Assembly: GCA_019359075.1 (NCBI GenBank)
Contig: JAHHIB010000023.1
Coordinates: forward strand, 16,382 to 80,381
Direction of reading: 5' to 3'
DNA from: Kalymmatonema hyalinum WJT4-NPBG1
Lineage (GTDB): Bacteria > Cyanobacteriota > Cyanobacteriia > Cyanobacteriales > Nostocaceae
DNA: 64,000 nucleotides
Under the pieces are notes generated by a model that had not been told where the DNA came from, made no database searches, and worked only from the letters and a program-made list of their open reading frames with translations. This document shows, one piece after another, positions 53,726-63,087 of the stretch. The first letter of the stretch is position 1, and every line of letters begins with the position of its first letter. The translations under genes were made by a program, and so were the position numbers.

Positions 53726-54804
53726 GATTTGTCTAGTAGTTGTTTGCGCACATATTCTATACGCCGAATTACTTTATTCCTGGAGCTACTAGCGTCAGAA
53801 CTTGTGTAGTTTCTAAACTCTTCAGAATTTATCCATTCTGTTGATTGTGGTTTTAAATCGTTTTTTTCTCTTAATGCTAGAGCAATACCAGCAGCAAGAG
53901 ATTCAAATTTAATGCGAGTGGTAGTTTTATCTAGTTTTTTCCCTTGTCGAAATCCATTTGGAAAATTATTTTCCACAAAATTTATCATGACTTGAAATTC
54001 AGTTCGCATCTTGTCTATATTAAGACTTTTATCTTTGTTAGATGTTTCCAGATATTGATTGAGAAATGGGTTCACCTCACGCCCATAATTTTGATAGTTA
54101 TTCAAAAATGCAAAGAAACGCAAAACATATTCTTGAGGGTCACGGCTGTTAATAGCTTCTTTAGAAAATAAGCATAAATGACGGAACTTAGAATTTTTCG
54201 ATAGTTCCTCAATTAGATCCAGGAATGGTCCACGCAAGATACCTCTGCGTTTTTCCATCTGGTTAAGTTCAACGCTACCTGTATTAATTCTTTCAAACAA
54301 ATCCCTTCGCACTTCTTCATCTGCTTCTTCACTCAGTTGAATCATACGAAGTGTGCTTCGTTTGAAGCGTCTCTGACGGGCTAGTGGTAAGTCCTCAAAG
54401 GTAAAGCCGTTAAGCTTTTTTAATTTCTCTAACTTATCTAGAGTCAGTTCATTGTTCAGGAATCTTGCTAAAGTACGAATGCGTTGTGAACCGTCTATAA
54501 TTTCTAAACGTGCTTCATCATGTTCATCACCACGGACATCAGCAACAAAAATGTAGGGTATCGGCAAGCCTAAAAGTACAGACTCAATAAATTTCGATTG
54601 CCTGTCTTCATCCCAAGCCATTTCCCGTTGGTAATCTGGTATAAACAGTTCATTGGCATCCTCCTCTATTCCATCCATGTACTTCTGAACCAGAATTTCG
54701 ATGGGATATTCTTTTGTGTCGTAGTCAACCGGCTTTTGCTTTTCCCGCAGTTCTGCTTCCGCAGCTTCTTGCTTCTCCTGCGTTATTTCTGGCTTTGAAC
54801 GCAT
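53722..54804 (-). CDS. DUF262 (ParB/GmrS-N-like) protein
   Basis: A 360-residue protein with DUF262 hallmarks: FIPDYQREMAWDEDRQSKFI (54-73), SVLLGLPIPYIFV (75-87) and the nucleotide-binding-like IIDGSQRIRTLARF (102-115). Helical regions follow (FERINTGSVELNQMEKRRG, about 169-187) and an all-alpha C-terminal part. No HNH (DUF1524) domain is seen, unlike GmrSD, so it probably serves as the NTP-using sensor or regulator rather than the nuclease. The first 30 residues are charged and coiled. It is the upstream gene of the coupled HEPN pair; a promoter is expected between 54805 and 54900. Confidence 0.87.
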   Translation of the reverse strand: MRSKPEITQEKQEAAEAELREKQKPVDYDTKEYPIEILVQKYMDGIEEDANELFIPDYQREMAWDEDRQSKFIESVLLGLPIPYIFVADVRGDEHDEARLEIIDGSQRIRTLARFLNNELTLDKLEKLKKLNGFTFEDLPLARQRRFKRSTLRMIQLSEEADEEVRRDLFERINTGSVELNQMEKRRGILRGPFLDLIEELSKNSKFRHLCLFSKEAINSRDPQEYVLRFFAFLNNYQNYGREVNPFLNQYLETSNKDKSLNIDKMRTEFQVMINFVENNFPNGFRQGKKLDKTTTRIKFESLAAGIALALREKNDLKPQSTEWINSEEFRNYTSSDASSSRNKVIRRIEYVRKQLLDKS

Positions 54805-55119
54805 ATTTTTTTACCTTGGGTGGTGGTTTTGCAGCTACGCTGGAGAAGTTCAACCCTTCGCGTTGCTGATTTAGAGTATGAAAAACTCACACAAAGCCGT
54901 AAAGAAAATCTTGGCATCATAGTGCCTTAGTGTAACATAACGCACCCTACTTGCAGCTTAACTGTTATCCCGCATTAGTGGGTCACAGGGTCAGGTTGCC
55001 AGTCTTCAGAAATTAACCCTGACAGGTTAAGCTTGATAAAAGTAGCTTTTTATTGCGCCTTCTATAATAAATTCGCTAATACTGTTCATTTTTAAGTTTT
55101 GCAGCTTGAGAAACCTGGA
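54805..55119. other. Divergent spacer with structured leader before terC
   Basis: GTCAGGTT (54990-54997) pairs with AACCCTGAC (55015-55023) with one bulge, and AAGCT/AGCTT followed by TTTTATT (55029-55052) resembles an attenuator. This could be a leader controlling the TerC gene, but I cannot match it to a known riboswitch. The remainder would hold the DUF262 promoter and possibly the distal scar of the inserted module. Confidence 0.35.
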
Positions 55120-55854
55120 ATGCTAGACCAAATTTTTGATTATCTTCACTTTCACTTCAGCATTGAAACCTCTATAGTCCTGCTCATTCTGATTTTTCTA
55201 GAGGCGGTGCTGTCGGCTGACAACGCGATCGCCCTCGCTGCGATCGCCCAAGGACTGGAAGACAAAAAGCTTGAACGTGAGGCGCTCAACATTGGTTTGG
55301 TAGTTGCTTACGTTCTGCGAATCACCTTACTTCTGACAGCTACCTGGGTGCAACAGTTCTGGCAGTTTGAGTTACTAGGTGCAGCTTACCTACTGTGGCT
55401 CGTATTCCAACATTTTACTTCCGAAGAAGGCGAAGACAATCAACACCACGGTCCTCGTTTTACCTCAGTGTTGCAAGCCATACCAGTCCTTGCCTTCACA
55501 GATTTAGCATTTTCTCTCGATAGCGTCACCACTGCAATAGCCGTTTCTAATGAAACGTGGCTGGTGATTACGGGTACGACTATTGGTGTTGTCACCCTGC
55601 GCTTTATGGCGGGTTTGTTTATCCAATGGTTAGATGAATATGTCTACTTGGAAGACGCGGGCTATATCACTGTGGCGTTAGTGGGCTTGCGCTTGCTCCT
55701 CAAAGTGGTGAACGATTCTTTGGTACCGCCACAATGGTTCATGATTACGGCGATCGCCCTCATTTTGGCATGGGGATTTTCTAAGCGCACTGAAAGCGAA
55801 AAAATCATAGAAGAACCAGAAAAGACTGAAGTTGTAGAAGGAAGTAGGGAGTAG
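55120..55854 (+). CDS. TerC family membrane protein
   Basis: A 244-residue polytopic protein. EAVLSADNAIALAAIAQGL (about 27-45) and AFTDLAFSLDSVTTAIAVS (about 129-147) are the paired Asp-containing motifs of TerC, with a His-rich loop (DNQHHGP) between. Family knowledge: TerC/Alx proteins export manganese or help insert and metallate membrane proteins; plastid TerC is needed for thylakoid biogenesis. The start is ATG 55120; a TTG seven codons upstream is less likely. The C-terminal tail is acidic. Confidence 0.9.
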   Translation: MLDQIFDYLHFHFSIETSIVLLILIFLEAVLSADNAIALAAIAQGLEDKKLEREALNIGLVVAYVLRITLLLTATWVQQFWQFELLGAAYLLWLVFQHFTSEEGEDNQHHGPRFTSVLQAIPVLAFTDLAFSLDSVTTAIAVSNETWLVITGTTIGVVTLRFMAGLFIQWLDEYVYLEDAGYITVALVGLRLLLKVVNDSLVPPQWFMITAIALILAWGFSKRTESEKIIEEPEKTEVVEGSRE

Positions 55855-55918
55855 AGAGATGAGGGAGACAAGACAATTCACGCATTCAAATCTCCCTCAT
55901 TCTCCCCCATTGCCTAAG

Positions 55919-56368
55919 TTACTCGTGCAACCAAGGTGTTAAGGTTGGTTGCCAAGAAACCAATTCTTCTTCTTTAAACCACAAGGATATTTCCCGTTGT
56001 GCTGTTTCGATAGCATCGGAACCATGGATCAGGTTGCGACCAATATTGATGCCAAAATCGCCTCGAATTGTGCCTGGTTCTGCTGAAAGTGGGTTTGTTG
56101 CGCCAATGATTTTTCTGGCGGCTGCGACAACGCCTTCGCCTTCCCAAACCATCGCCACCACCGGACCGGAAGTGATAAACTCTACCAGTCCAGCAAAAAA
56201 AGGTCTTTCCCGGTGAACATCATAGTGCTGTTCAGCCAATTCCCGACTGACTTTCAGAAATTTCAAACCAACGAGGGTAAAGCCTTTACTTTCATAGCGA
56301 CGGATCACTTCACCGACTAATGCGCGCTGCACGCCATCAGGCTTAATTGCTAAGAATGTGCGCTCCAT
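55919..56368 (-). CDS. ndk: Nucleoside diphosphate kinase
   Basis: Transfers gamma-phosphate from ATP to other nucleoside diphosphates through a phospho-His. The 149-residue protein starts [20 protein letters not shown] and contains the active-site [16 protein letters not shown] (His about 116), plus [19 protein letters not shown]. The start was moved to ATG 56368 because GAGGAG lies just upstream and the N-terminus is canonical; the 20-codon upstream extension is translated repeat DNA. Confidence 0.96.
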   Translation of the reverse strand: MERTFLAIKPDGVQRALVGEVIRRYESKGFTLVGLKFLKVSRELAEQHYDVHRERPFFAGLVEFITSGPVVAMVWEGEGVVAAARKIIGATNPLSAEPGTIRGDFGINIGRNLIHGSDAIETAQREISLWFKEEELVSWQPTLTPWLHE

Positions 56369-56394
56369 TGCTATCTCCTCAAATTTAACAACTT

Positions 56395-56462
56395 TGTCCT
56401 TTGTCCTTTGTCTTTTGTGCTTTGTCAAGAATCAATGACAAATGAGCAATGACAAATGACCA
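56395..56462. repeat. Heptad repeats between ndk and speA
   Basis: TTGTCCTTTGTCCTTTGTCT on the left and AATGACAAATGAGCAATGAC on the right form complementary 7- to 8-bp tandem units. They lie in the divergent promoter region of ndk and speA. Confidence 0.6.
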
Positions 56463-56563
56463 ATCTGAGAATATCTCAGAAAGTATCTCTAAGATGCATT
56501 TGCGCTGAAAGATGAATGCGCTAAATTGTTATTTCGTGGGTGTAACATAGAGGTCAGGAAGAA

Positions 56564-58579
56564 ATGCGTGTTGAGTCAACAGATACATCAGAAGAGGTGG
56601 TGAAACCTCCGTCTACCGGACACAAAACTGAATTGAAAAATCACAAACAAAAAAAGCTGCTGCCACCAGCCTCGTCTCCAGACATGTCCCGCCTCTGGAA
56701 AATAGAGCATAGTGAAGAACTTTACCGAATTGAAGGTTGGGGACAGCCTTATTTCTCGATTAACGCTGCCGGTCATATCACTGTTTCTCCCAAGGGCGAT
56801 CGCGGTGGTTCTTTGGATTTGTATGAACTCGTCAACGCTTTGAAGCAGCGTAACTTGGGGCTACCCATGTTAATTCGTTTCTCGGATATTTTGGAAGACA
56901 GGATTGAGCGGTTAAACGCTTGTTTTGCCAAAGCGATCGCCCGCTACAACTACCCCGGCATTTACCGTGGTGTCTTCCCTGTCAAATGCAACCAGCAGCG
57001 GCACTTAATTGAGGACTTGGTGCGGTTCGGCAAACCCCATCAATTTGGCTTAGAAGCCGGTTCCAAACCAGAATTAATGATTGCCTTGGCTTTGCTAGAT
57101 ACACCAGGAGCAATGCTAATTTGCAACGGCTACAAAGACCGAGAATACATCGAAACGGCGATGCTGGCACAAAGATTGGGGCAAAAGCCGGTCATCGTTT
57201 TAGAACAAATTGAAGAAGTCGATTTAGTGATCGAAGTCAGCCAACAATTGGGGATTGATCCAATTGTCGGTGTAAGAGCGAAACTGAGTACCCAAGGCAT
57301 GGGACGTTGGGGAACTTCTACCGGCGATCGCGCGAAATTTGGTCTGACGATTCCCGAAATTATTGAGGCAGTTGACAAGTTACGCGAAGCTAACCTTTTG
57401 GGTTCCTTACAGCTATTACACTTTCACATCGGTTCGCAAATTTCTGCCATCAATGTGATTAAAGATGCCATCCAAGAAGCCAGCCGTATCTACGTAGAGT
57501 TAGCGGCGTTGGGGGCAAACATGAAGTATCTCGATGTTGGTGGCGGCTTGGGCGTAGATTATGACGGCTCGCAAACCAACTTCTACGCCTCGAAAAACTA
57601 CAATATGCAGAACTATGCCAATGACATCGTGGCAGAGTTAAAGGATACCTGTGCAGAGCGGAATATACCAGTACCAACACTGATAAGCGAAAGCGGACGG
57701 GCGATCGCCTCCCATCAGTCGGTGTTGATTTTTGATGTACTTAGTACCAGCAGTGTCCCTCTGGATCCACCAGAACTGCCACAAGAGGGAGAATCTCCAA
57801 TTATTACTTACCTGTGGGAAACTTACCAATCTATCAATCAAGAGAATTACCAAGAGTTCTACCACGATGCGACTCAATTCAAAGAAGAAGCTATCAGTCG
57901 CTTTAACTTAGGGATTTTAAGTCTCACAGAACGCGCTAAAGCGGAAAGGCTTTACTGGGCTTGTTGTCAAAAAATTGTTGAGATCATCAGAAAGCAGGAA
58001 TACGTACCCGACGAGTTGGAAGACCTAGAAAAAATCATGGCTTCCATCTACTACATCAATCTTTCTGTCTTTCAATCCGCACCTGATTGTTGGGCTATTG
58101 ACCAACTCTTCCCGATCATGCCAATCCACCGTTTGGGAGAAGAACCAACACGGCGAGGGATTTTGGCAGATTTAACCTGCGATAGTGATGGGAAAATCGA
58201 CCGATTTATCGACCTGCGGGATGTAAAATCAGTTTTGGAACTGCACACCTTAAAACCAGGAGAACCCTATTATCTGGGAATGTTCCTGAATGGGGCTTAC
58301 CAGGAAATCATGGGCAATTTGCACAACCTCTTTGGCGACACCAACGCGGTTCACATCCAGTTGACACCAAAAGGTTACCAAATTGAACATGTGGTCAAAG
58401 GCGATACCATGAGCGAAGTGGTGAGCTATGTGCAGTATGACTCTGAGGACATGGTGGAAAGCATCCGCCAGCGCTGCGAACATGCTTTAGCAGAAAATCG
58501 CATTACGTTAGCGGAATCTCAAAGACTGATGCAAACGTACGAACAGAGTTTGCGGCGCTACACTTACCTTAATAGTTAA
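56564..58579 (+). CDS. speA: Biosynthetic arginine decarboxylase
   Basis: Converts arginine to agmatine, the first step of polyamine synthesis. The 671-residue PLP enzyme has the lysine in YRGVFPVKCNQQRHL (Lys141), the HFHIGSQISAI segment (His about 286), the DVGGGLGVDYDGSQT phosphate-binding loop (about 323-337) and SESGRAIASHQSVL. Length and order fit the alanine-racemase-fold biosynthetic type. The first about 40 residues are a charged extension. It may be co-regulated with ndk through the shared divergent spacer. Confidence 0.95.
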   Translation: MRVESTDTSEEVVKPPSTGHKTELKNHKQKKLLPPASSPDMSRLWKIEHSEELYRIEGWGQPYFSINAAGHITVSPKGDRGGSLDLYELVNALKQRNLGLPMLIRFSDILEDRIERLNACFAKAIARYNYPGIYRGVFPVKCNQQRHLIEDLVRFGKPHQFGLEAGSKPELMIALALLDTPGAMLICNGYKDREYIETAMLAQRLGQKPVIVLEQIEEVDLVIEVSQQLGIDPIVGVRAKLSTQGMGRWGTSTGDRAKFGLTIPEIIEAVDKLREANLLGSLQLLHFHIGSQISAINVIKDAIQEASRIYVELAALGANMKYLDVGGGLGVDYDGSQTNFYASKNYNMQNYANDIVAELKDTCAERNIPVPTLISESGRAIASHQSVLIFDVLSTSSVPLDPPELPQEGESPIITYLWETYQSINQENYQEFYHDATQFKEEAISRFNLGILSLTERAKAERLYWACCQKIVEIIRKQEYVPDELEDLEKIMASIYYINLSVFQSAPDCWAIDQLFPIMPIHRLGEEPTRRGILADLTCDSDGKIDRFIDLRDVKSVLELHTLKPGEPYYLGMFLNGAYQEIMGNLHNLFGDTNAVHIQLTPKGYQIEHVVKGDTMSEVVSYVQYDSEDMVESIRQRCEHALAENRITLAESQRLMQTYEQSLRRYTYLNS

Positions 58580-58588
58580 AAGTGATTG

Positions 58589-58618
58589 GTCATTAGTCAT
58601 TAATTAATGACTAATGAC
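58589..58618. terminator. 30-bp perfect palindrome between convergent genes
   Basis: The sequence from GTCATTAGTCATT to AATGACTAATGAC is its own reverse complement over 30 bases, centred on AATT. It lies ten bases past the speA stop and 14 before the stop of the minus-strand pyrophosphorylase gene. It may terminate both transcripts, though it is built from 7-bp repeat units and lacks a T-run. Confidence 0.55.
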
Positions 58619-58631
58619 TAATGACTCTTGA

Positions 58632-59798
58632 CTAACTAGCGTTTGTCCCCAACAATTCAGCAATGGCTTGCCGTTCAGCTGGCGTGTGAGACGGTGGATC
58701 TTGACGAGCATCAGTAATCAGCCAGTCTAAAGCAGCGGCTTGGACATCTATTGTTGCTCCTGTCTTGTCTACGCAGTGACGACCAAATACTAACTTATCA
58801 ACAAGTCGTACTCCCGGACCCAGTCGTGACCATTCAAAAATCACGCTGTTTTCCACTGTTGCGCCACTGCATACCCAACAATTTGGACCTATCATCGTGG
58901 GACCAACGATTTTAGCTCCGTCTTCAATCTTGGTCATGCCACCGATGTAGACTGGACCTGTGATATCGACTTTGTCCCAATTGACGGCAACGTTCATGCC
59001 AGTGTAGATACCAGGCGCGACTTGTTGACCTGGGATTTGCACATTTTTAATTTCCCCTGAAAGGACACCGCGAATTGCCCGCCAGTAGTCTGGTACTTTA
59101 CCAATATCCACCCATTCAAAGTCCATTGGGATAGCGTAGAAGGGCGCACCAATTTCCACCAGTTTGGGGAACAGTTGACCACCAATGTCATACTCTACCC
59201 CAGAGGGGATGTAATTAAAAACTTCTGGTTCAAAAATATAAATACCTGTGTTGATATTGGTGCTTAAAGCTTCCTCGACTTTGGGTTTTTCTTGGAAAGC
59301 TTTCACGCGACCATCTTCGTGAGTGACGACTACACCATAGCTCGGAACTTCTTCTAGGGGAACAGATTTCATGATAATAGTGGCAATAGACCCCTTCGAT
59401 TTATGCCACTTCACAGCTGCTGTCAAATCTAGGTCAATCAAGGCATCACCGCACAATACCACAAAGGTATCGTCAAAGAACGGGTAAAAGTCTTGGATTT
59501 TCCGCATTCCTCCCGCAGAGCCAACAGCTTCTCCCACGAGGGTACCATCAACAATGCGACCTTCAAAAGAATAGGCAATCTGCACACCAAACCGTTGACC
59601 ATCACGGAAATAACTTTCAATTTCCTCTGCTAAATGGCTAACATTGACCATAATTTGGTCAAACCCATGTTGGCGTAAAAGCTCTAGTAAAAATTCCATT
59701 ACTGGCTTTTGCAGGATGGGCATCATCGGTTTGGGCGTTGTGTAGGTAATCGGACGTACGCGAGTACCTTTACCAGCCGCGAGAATCATCGCCTTCAT
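58632..59798 (-). CDS. NDP-sugar pyrophosphorylase (mannose-1-phosphate guanylyltransferase type)
   Basis: A 388-residue nucleotidyltransferase. MKAMILAAGKGTRVRPITYT followed by PKPMMPI is the nucleotide-binding signature; VLCGDALIDLDL holds the metal Asp, and FQEKPKVEEA and VEYDIGGQLFPKLVE are substrate-side motifs. The C-terminal third is a left-handed beta-helix-like hexapeptide domain (about 255-355: VAPGIYTGMNVAV, GPTMIGPNCWVCSGATVEN). Mannose-1-P/GDP-mannose is the best guess; glucose-1-P is possible. Many cyanobacterial homologues carry an added phosphomannomutase domain, absent here. Confidence 0.88.
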   Translation of the reverse strand: MKAMILAAGKGTRVRPITYTTPKPMMPILQKPVMEFLLELLRQHGFDQIMVNVSHLAEEIESYFRDGQRFGVQIAYSFEGRIVDGTLVGEAVGSAGGMRKIQDFYPFFDDTFVVLCGDALIDLDLTAAVKWHKSKGSIATIIMKSVPLEEVPSYGVVVTHEDGRVKAFQEKPKVEEALSTNINTGIYIFEPEVFNYIPSGVEYDIGGQLFPKLVEIGAPFYAIPMDFEWVDIGKVPDYWRAIRGVLSGEIKNVQIPGQQVAPGIYTGMNVAVNWDKVDITGPVYIGGMTKIEDGAKIVGPTMIGPNCWVCSGATVENSVIFEWSRLGPGVRLVDKLVFGRHCVDKTGATIDVQAAALDWLITDARQDPPSHTPAERQAIAELLGTNAS

Positions 59799-60295
59799 AT
59801 GTCTTTATTCCTCAACCACAAGCCAGTTTACTGTTATCAATTGGTACTTCATCATCAGTTTATTTCCGCTCTAAGTCATCCCTAAAAGCACGGATAACAG
59901 AAATTAAGAGACTTGGTGCAACCATAGGCATAGCCAGTGTAAAATGTGAAGGACAAATTATGAAGAAATTATAAAATAGGAAGCGTAAAGTATGAAATTT
60001 TGGTACTTTAGCTTTGATACTTTATGCTTTGCATCATCCTTTATCCTATCGTACCCAATCGGTGCCCCCCTAACCCCTAACCCTACGGGAAGCCCTTCGG
60101 GTATGCCTATGGCTAACGCCACGGCTATCGCCGAACGGCACGTGTACGACGAACGCAGTCGCCTACCGAGGGAAACCCTCCAAAGAGCGCTGTCTCACCG
60201 CCCAGAGGGCGTCTACATCTTTTCATTGGTTATGTTTTCAATTTAATGGGATTTTGGAGTTTACTGAAGCTAAAGTCTGAAAATCATGAATATTC
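59799..60295. repeat. Spacer with GC-rich dispersed repeat island (about 60060-60235)
   Basis: The island reads CCCTACGGGAAGCCCTTCGGG, GGCTAACGCCACGGCTATCG and GAGGGAAACCCTC, a chain of small palindromes like those at 5310 and 16150. An 84-codon frame across it is an artefact. The rest is AT-rich and presumably contains the promoter of the pyrophosphorylase gene. Confidence 0.5.
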
Positions 60296-61138
60296 CTATG
60301 TTGTACACTCTTGGTTCACAGGAGTATCTATGGATTTGTTGTTGTTGGCTGAATCTGTAAGTAACCTAATTTTGATGTCTTGGTAAAACTCCTCTTGAAA
60401 TAGCTCTACCTTTGATTGAGCACAAAGCAGTAGGAGCGCCCAGAAAACGCTAACAACTAGATGGCTGTGCCTTGATGTGTGTGTACCATTCTGTTCTGGT
60501 TTCTTTGTCTGAGTCCACAACTCCACTAGCTGTTCCAGATTCAGCCAATTTTTCTGTAAACTCAGATCTGTTGCCGCGCTTTGCAATACCTGCTCCAGCT
60601 CAATTGCCACCTCTGTAAGGTTTTCCTGGTGAGCCAACTCTAATGCAGCACGCATACTTTGCAAACTAGGTTGGCGTCTAGGACGGGCAGGTTTATTAAC
60701 TTTTTCTACCAGTTTCAATTGTCGCGCCATGACTTGCAATTGCTCAATCAGCTCTTGCAGAGTCACGCGACGCTTTGGTGGTGGCATTGCTGCTAGACGA
60801 CGACGCAAGTGCCGCTCTAATGGTAAGCGTTGAGCATGAGAGATCACCCCGTCTTCACTGTCTGGCAATGCATCATCTTCCACAGCTTCTTGTTGTGCTG
60901 ATAATTGCAATTGCATCAAAGTGTTTGCTTTAAATAACACAAGCTTGGATGCCGACAAAAAAGCCTGCCCTGATTGAGATAAGTCGGCTTCATAGCCCCT
61001 CGTGGTTGCCTCCGGTGCCATTAGTTCTAAATAACGGTCAATCACCTCAATCACCTTGACATCCCAAGGGTCTATTTCCCCAAGCTCCGCCTGATGAATA
61101 AGGAGTGTAATTTTTTCTAATAGCTCGGAAGCATCCAT
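60296..61138 (-). CDS. scpA: Segregation and condensation protein A
   Basis: ScpA is the kleisin that bridges SMC heads in chromosome condensation. The 280-residue protein has the ScpA N-terminal block (LLEKITLLIHQAELGEIDPWDVKV, with DPWDV at about 22-26), the following FLSASKLVLFKANTLM helix and a C-terminal winged-helix-like part (VVSVFWALLLLCAQSKVELF, EEFYQDIKI). No scpB or smc gene is in the window, as is usual for cyanobacteria with scattered genes. The ATG start at 61138 fits the family. Confidence 0.87.
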   Translation of the reverse strand: MDASELLEKITLLIHQAELGEIDPWDVKVIEVIDRYLELMAPEATTRGYEADLSQSGQAFLSASKLVLFKANTLMQLQLSAQQEAVEDDALPDSEDGVISHAQRLPLERHLRRRLAAMPPPKRRVTLQELIEQLQVMARQLKLVEKVNKPARPRRQPSLQSMRAALELAHQENLTEVAIELEQVLQSAATDLSLQKNWLNLEQLVELWTQTKKPEQNGTHTSRHSHLVVSVFWALLLLCAQSKVELFQEEFYQDIKIRLLTDSANNNKSIDTPVNQECTT

Positions 61139-61194
61139 TAATTCTTTGGATTTTGGATTGGGAATTGTTAGAGACGCGCTGAATGAAAGCGTCT

Positions 61195-61275
61195 GTACAT
61201 TTGGTAGTTTTTATTTGTTAGTTGTTATTGGTAGTTGTTCCACTAACAACTACCAACTAACCACTAACAACTTCC
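61195..61275. repeat. Inverted heptad repeats between the LapA-like gene and scpA
   Basis: TTGTTAGTTGTTATTGGTAG is followed by CTAACAACTACCAACTAACC: 7-bp-phased units whose two halves are largely complementary and could form a long hairpin. It lies between two minus-strand genes. Confidence 0.6.
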
Positions 61276-61276
61276 T

Positions 61277-61636
61277 TTATTGGGTAATTGCTTGTGCTTC
61301 TTTTGCTAAGGAATCATTTGCTGGTGGGAGAGCAAGTTTCAATGATTGAACTTCTGCTTGGTACTGTTCAACCTTGCTTTCTAGTTGCTTAATTTGGACA
61401 TTTTTCTGTCGCACTTGTTGACCTGAAACTAGCAGTCTCTGCCAATGTGTCCAAATGCTATATAACCAAGCAAAAACAGCTCCTATACCGCTTGCCAAAA
61501 CCAACTCAACTGCAATTGGTGCTTGCACCTGCACGTCTGGAACGACATTTATTGTTCCAGGTTGGGTATTCTCAAGGGTAAATAAAGCCAGTGCTAAACA
61601 AAAGATAAAAATTATTACAAAGTTGACTTGTCTCAT
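61277..61636 (-). CDS. LapA/DUF1049-like membrane protein
   Basis: A 119-residue protein with two transmembrane helices (about 4-22 and 44-62; NFVIIFIFCLALALFTLENT, PIAVELVLASGIGAVFAWLY) and a cytoplasmic coiled coil (about 70-105). This is the layout of the LapA/DUF1049 family, which in enterobacteria works with LapB in envelope regulation; the cyanobacterial role is unknown. The short distance and shared strand with scpA suggest but do not prove co-transcription. Confidence 0.85.
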   Translation of the reverse strand: MRQVNFVIIFIFCLALALFTLENTQPGTINVVPDVQVQAPIAVELVLASGIGAVFAWLYSIWTHWQRLLVSGQQVRQKNVQIKQLESKVEQYQAEVQSLKLALPPANDSLAKEAQAITQ

Positions 61637-61906
61637 TGGAAACCAAATACTACGTAATTGTTTTTGCCCAATGCTTCCCTGAAAATCATAACTAATACCA
61701 TTGTGAATGGTATTTCGGGATTATGCAACTTTTCATTTCAAGAATTTTGAAAATAATCAAGTTGCACATCTAGAATAAAATGGTATAAAAATAAATGTAT
61801 TTTGTACAGTGTCAAATCATATTTTATACACATACAATGTGAAAAGTAGCTATATAAATAATGTTTATATATTAAATTTTTGAAAAAATCATTCAAAAGA
61901 CTCCTA
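61637..61906. other. AT-rich spacer
   Basis: 270 bases rich in A and T between two minus-strand genes. It should hold the promoter of the LapA-like gene and the 3' end of the AI-2E family gene. A 69-codon frame here has the composition of noise. Confidence 0.35.
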
Positions 61907-62959
61907 CTAAGTGACATTGTTTGCCTCCTTACCGCTTTTGATAGCATCGAAGGTGCCCTTTATGGTACCTGCAATCGGGACAGCAACCAATGTTCCTAAC
62001 AAACCAGCAATCTCGAATCCCATGAGAATAGCCACAAAAATCCAGATGGGATTAACACCAATAAAATCGCCAAGTAACTTGGGACCTAAGAGGTTATCTT
62101 TGATTTGCTGGATGATAATGGCAGCGACAGCTACTTGAGTTGCCAACCACCAATTTTGCAGCAAAATCAAAAAAGTGACCAAACCAATACCTAGAGTTGC
62201 CCCGATGAAGGGAATAAGTTGGGATATGCCTATGAGTATGGCAAATAACAGGGCAAAAGGCACCTTAAGAATTAAGAAAACAGGGGTGAGGCTGACCACC
62301 ATGAACAACGCCAGCAAAATCTGGCTGAGGAAAAAATAATGGAAATTAAGCCGCAAAGAGGTGGTCAAGGGGAATCGAATATGAGGTGGGAGGAGGTTAA
62401 ATATGCCAGACCATACGCGATCGCCATACAAAAGCATATAAAATGCCAGCACAACCACTAATATCACATCAAGTACGCCTGAAAGCACCGTCCCTGCAAA
62501 TCCCACAGCAGCGGAAGCCAGCTGTTGCACCAAACTTTGAATGTTAGCATTGATTTGATTGCTGACCACCCTTAAATCCAAGGGTAAACGCCGCTTCTGA
62601 GCTAAAGCTTCAATATGTTCCAAATTTGCTTGACTGGTGGCTAGCCAATCCGGAATTTTATTCAAAAGTTGTATCGTTTGGTCAATCACCATTGGCACGA
62701 GCGTCACGCCAAGAATGACCAAAAGCGTCAGAGTCACCAGCAAAACGATGATAACTGCCCGAGAACGGGTCAAGGCAACGCGTTCAAAGAACTTCACTGG
62801 GTAGTTCAGTAAAAAAGCCAAAATAGCTGCAATGCTCACAATAGTGATTGGGTGCTGGAATAAGCGAAAAAGCTGATACAGCAACCAGACATTGAGAGCG
62901 ATAATCGGACCGCCCAGACTGTATATTAACAGACGTTGAACTGACGCTGAACGGTGCAT
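61907..62959 (-). CDS. AI-2E family (PerM-like) transporter
   Basis: A 350-residue membrane protein with about eight helices. The signature VVLAFYMLLYGDRVW (about 167-181) and the C-terminal GISQLIPFIGATLGIGL, QQIKDNLLGPKLLGDFIGVNP and VAILMGFEIAGLLGTLVAVP segments are diagnostic of the AI-2E exporter/PerM family. Substrates range from autoinducer-2 to Na+/H+ and are not predictable here. The extended helical middle domain (70-150) is typical. It is divergent from pdxH with about 130 bases between. Confidence 0.9.
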   Translation of the reverse strand: MHRSASVQRLLIYSLGGPIIALNVWLLYQLFRLFQHPITIVSIAAILAFLLNYPVKFFERVALTRSRAVIIVLLVTLTLLVILGVTLVPMVIDQTIQLLNKIPDWLATSQANLEHIEALAQKRRLPLDLRVVSNQINANIQSLVQQLASAAVGFAGTVLSGVLDVILVVVLAFYMLLYGDRVWSGIFNLLPPHIRFPLTTSLRLNFHYFFLSQILLALFMVVSLTPVFLILKVPFALLFAILIGISQLIPFIGATLGIGLVTFLILLQNWWLATQVAVAAIIIQQIKDNLLGPKLLGDFIGVNPIWIFVAILMGFEIAGLLGTLVAVPIAGTIKGTFDAIKSGKEANNVT

Positions 62960-63087
62960 CTTATGTTATCTCTTTTAGAAGCGCCTTGACGCATGAAGTA
63001 CAACTTGCTTGGGGCTGATGACACCATAATAAATATTTTTAACAAAGACACGCATAGGTGTACTTGATAACAAGGAAGCAAACGACA

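Noticed and set aside
54961..55060. Possible yybP-ykoY manganese riboswitch before the TerC gene
   Set aside because: Hairpins exist, but I cannot find the conserved loop sequences of that riboswitch, so only an unassigned leader is reported.
59992..60246. 84-codon plus-strand open frame
   Set aside because: The coding-like composition is due to the GC-rich palindromic island; no homology or ribosome binding site.
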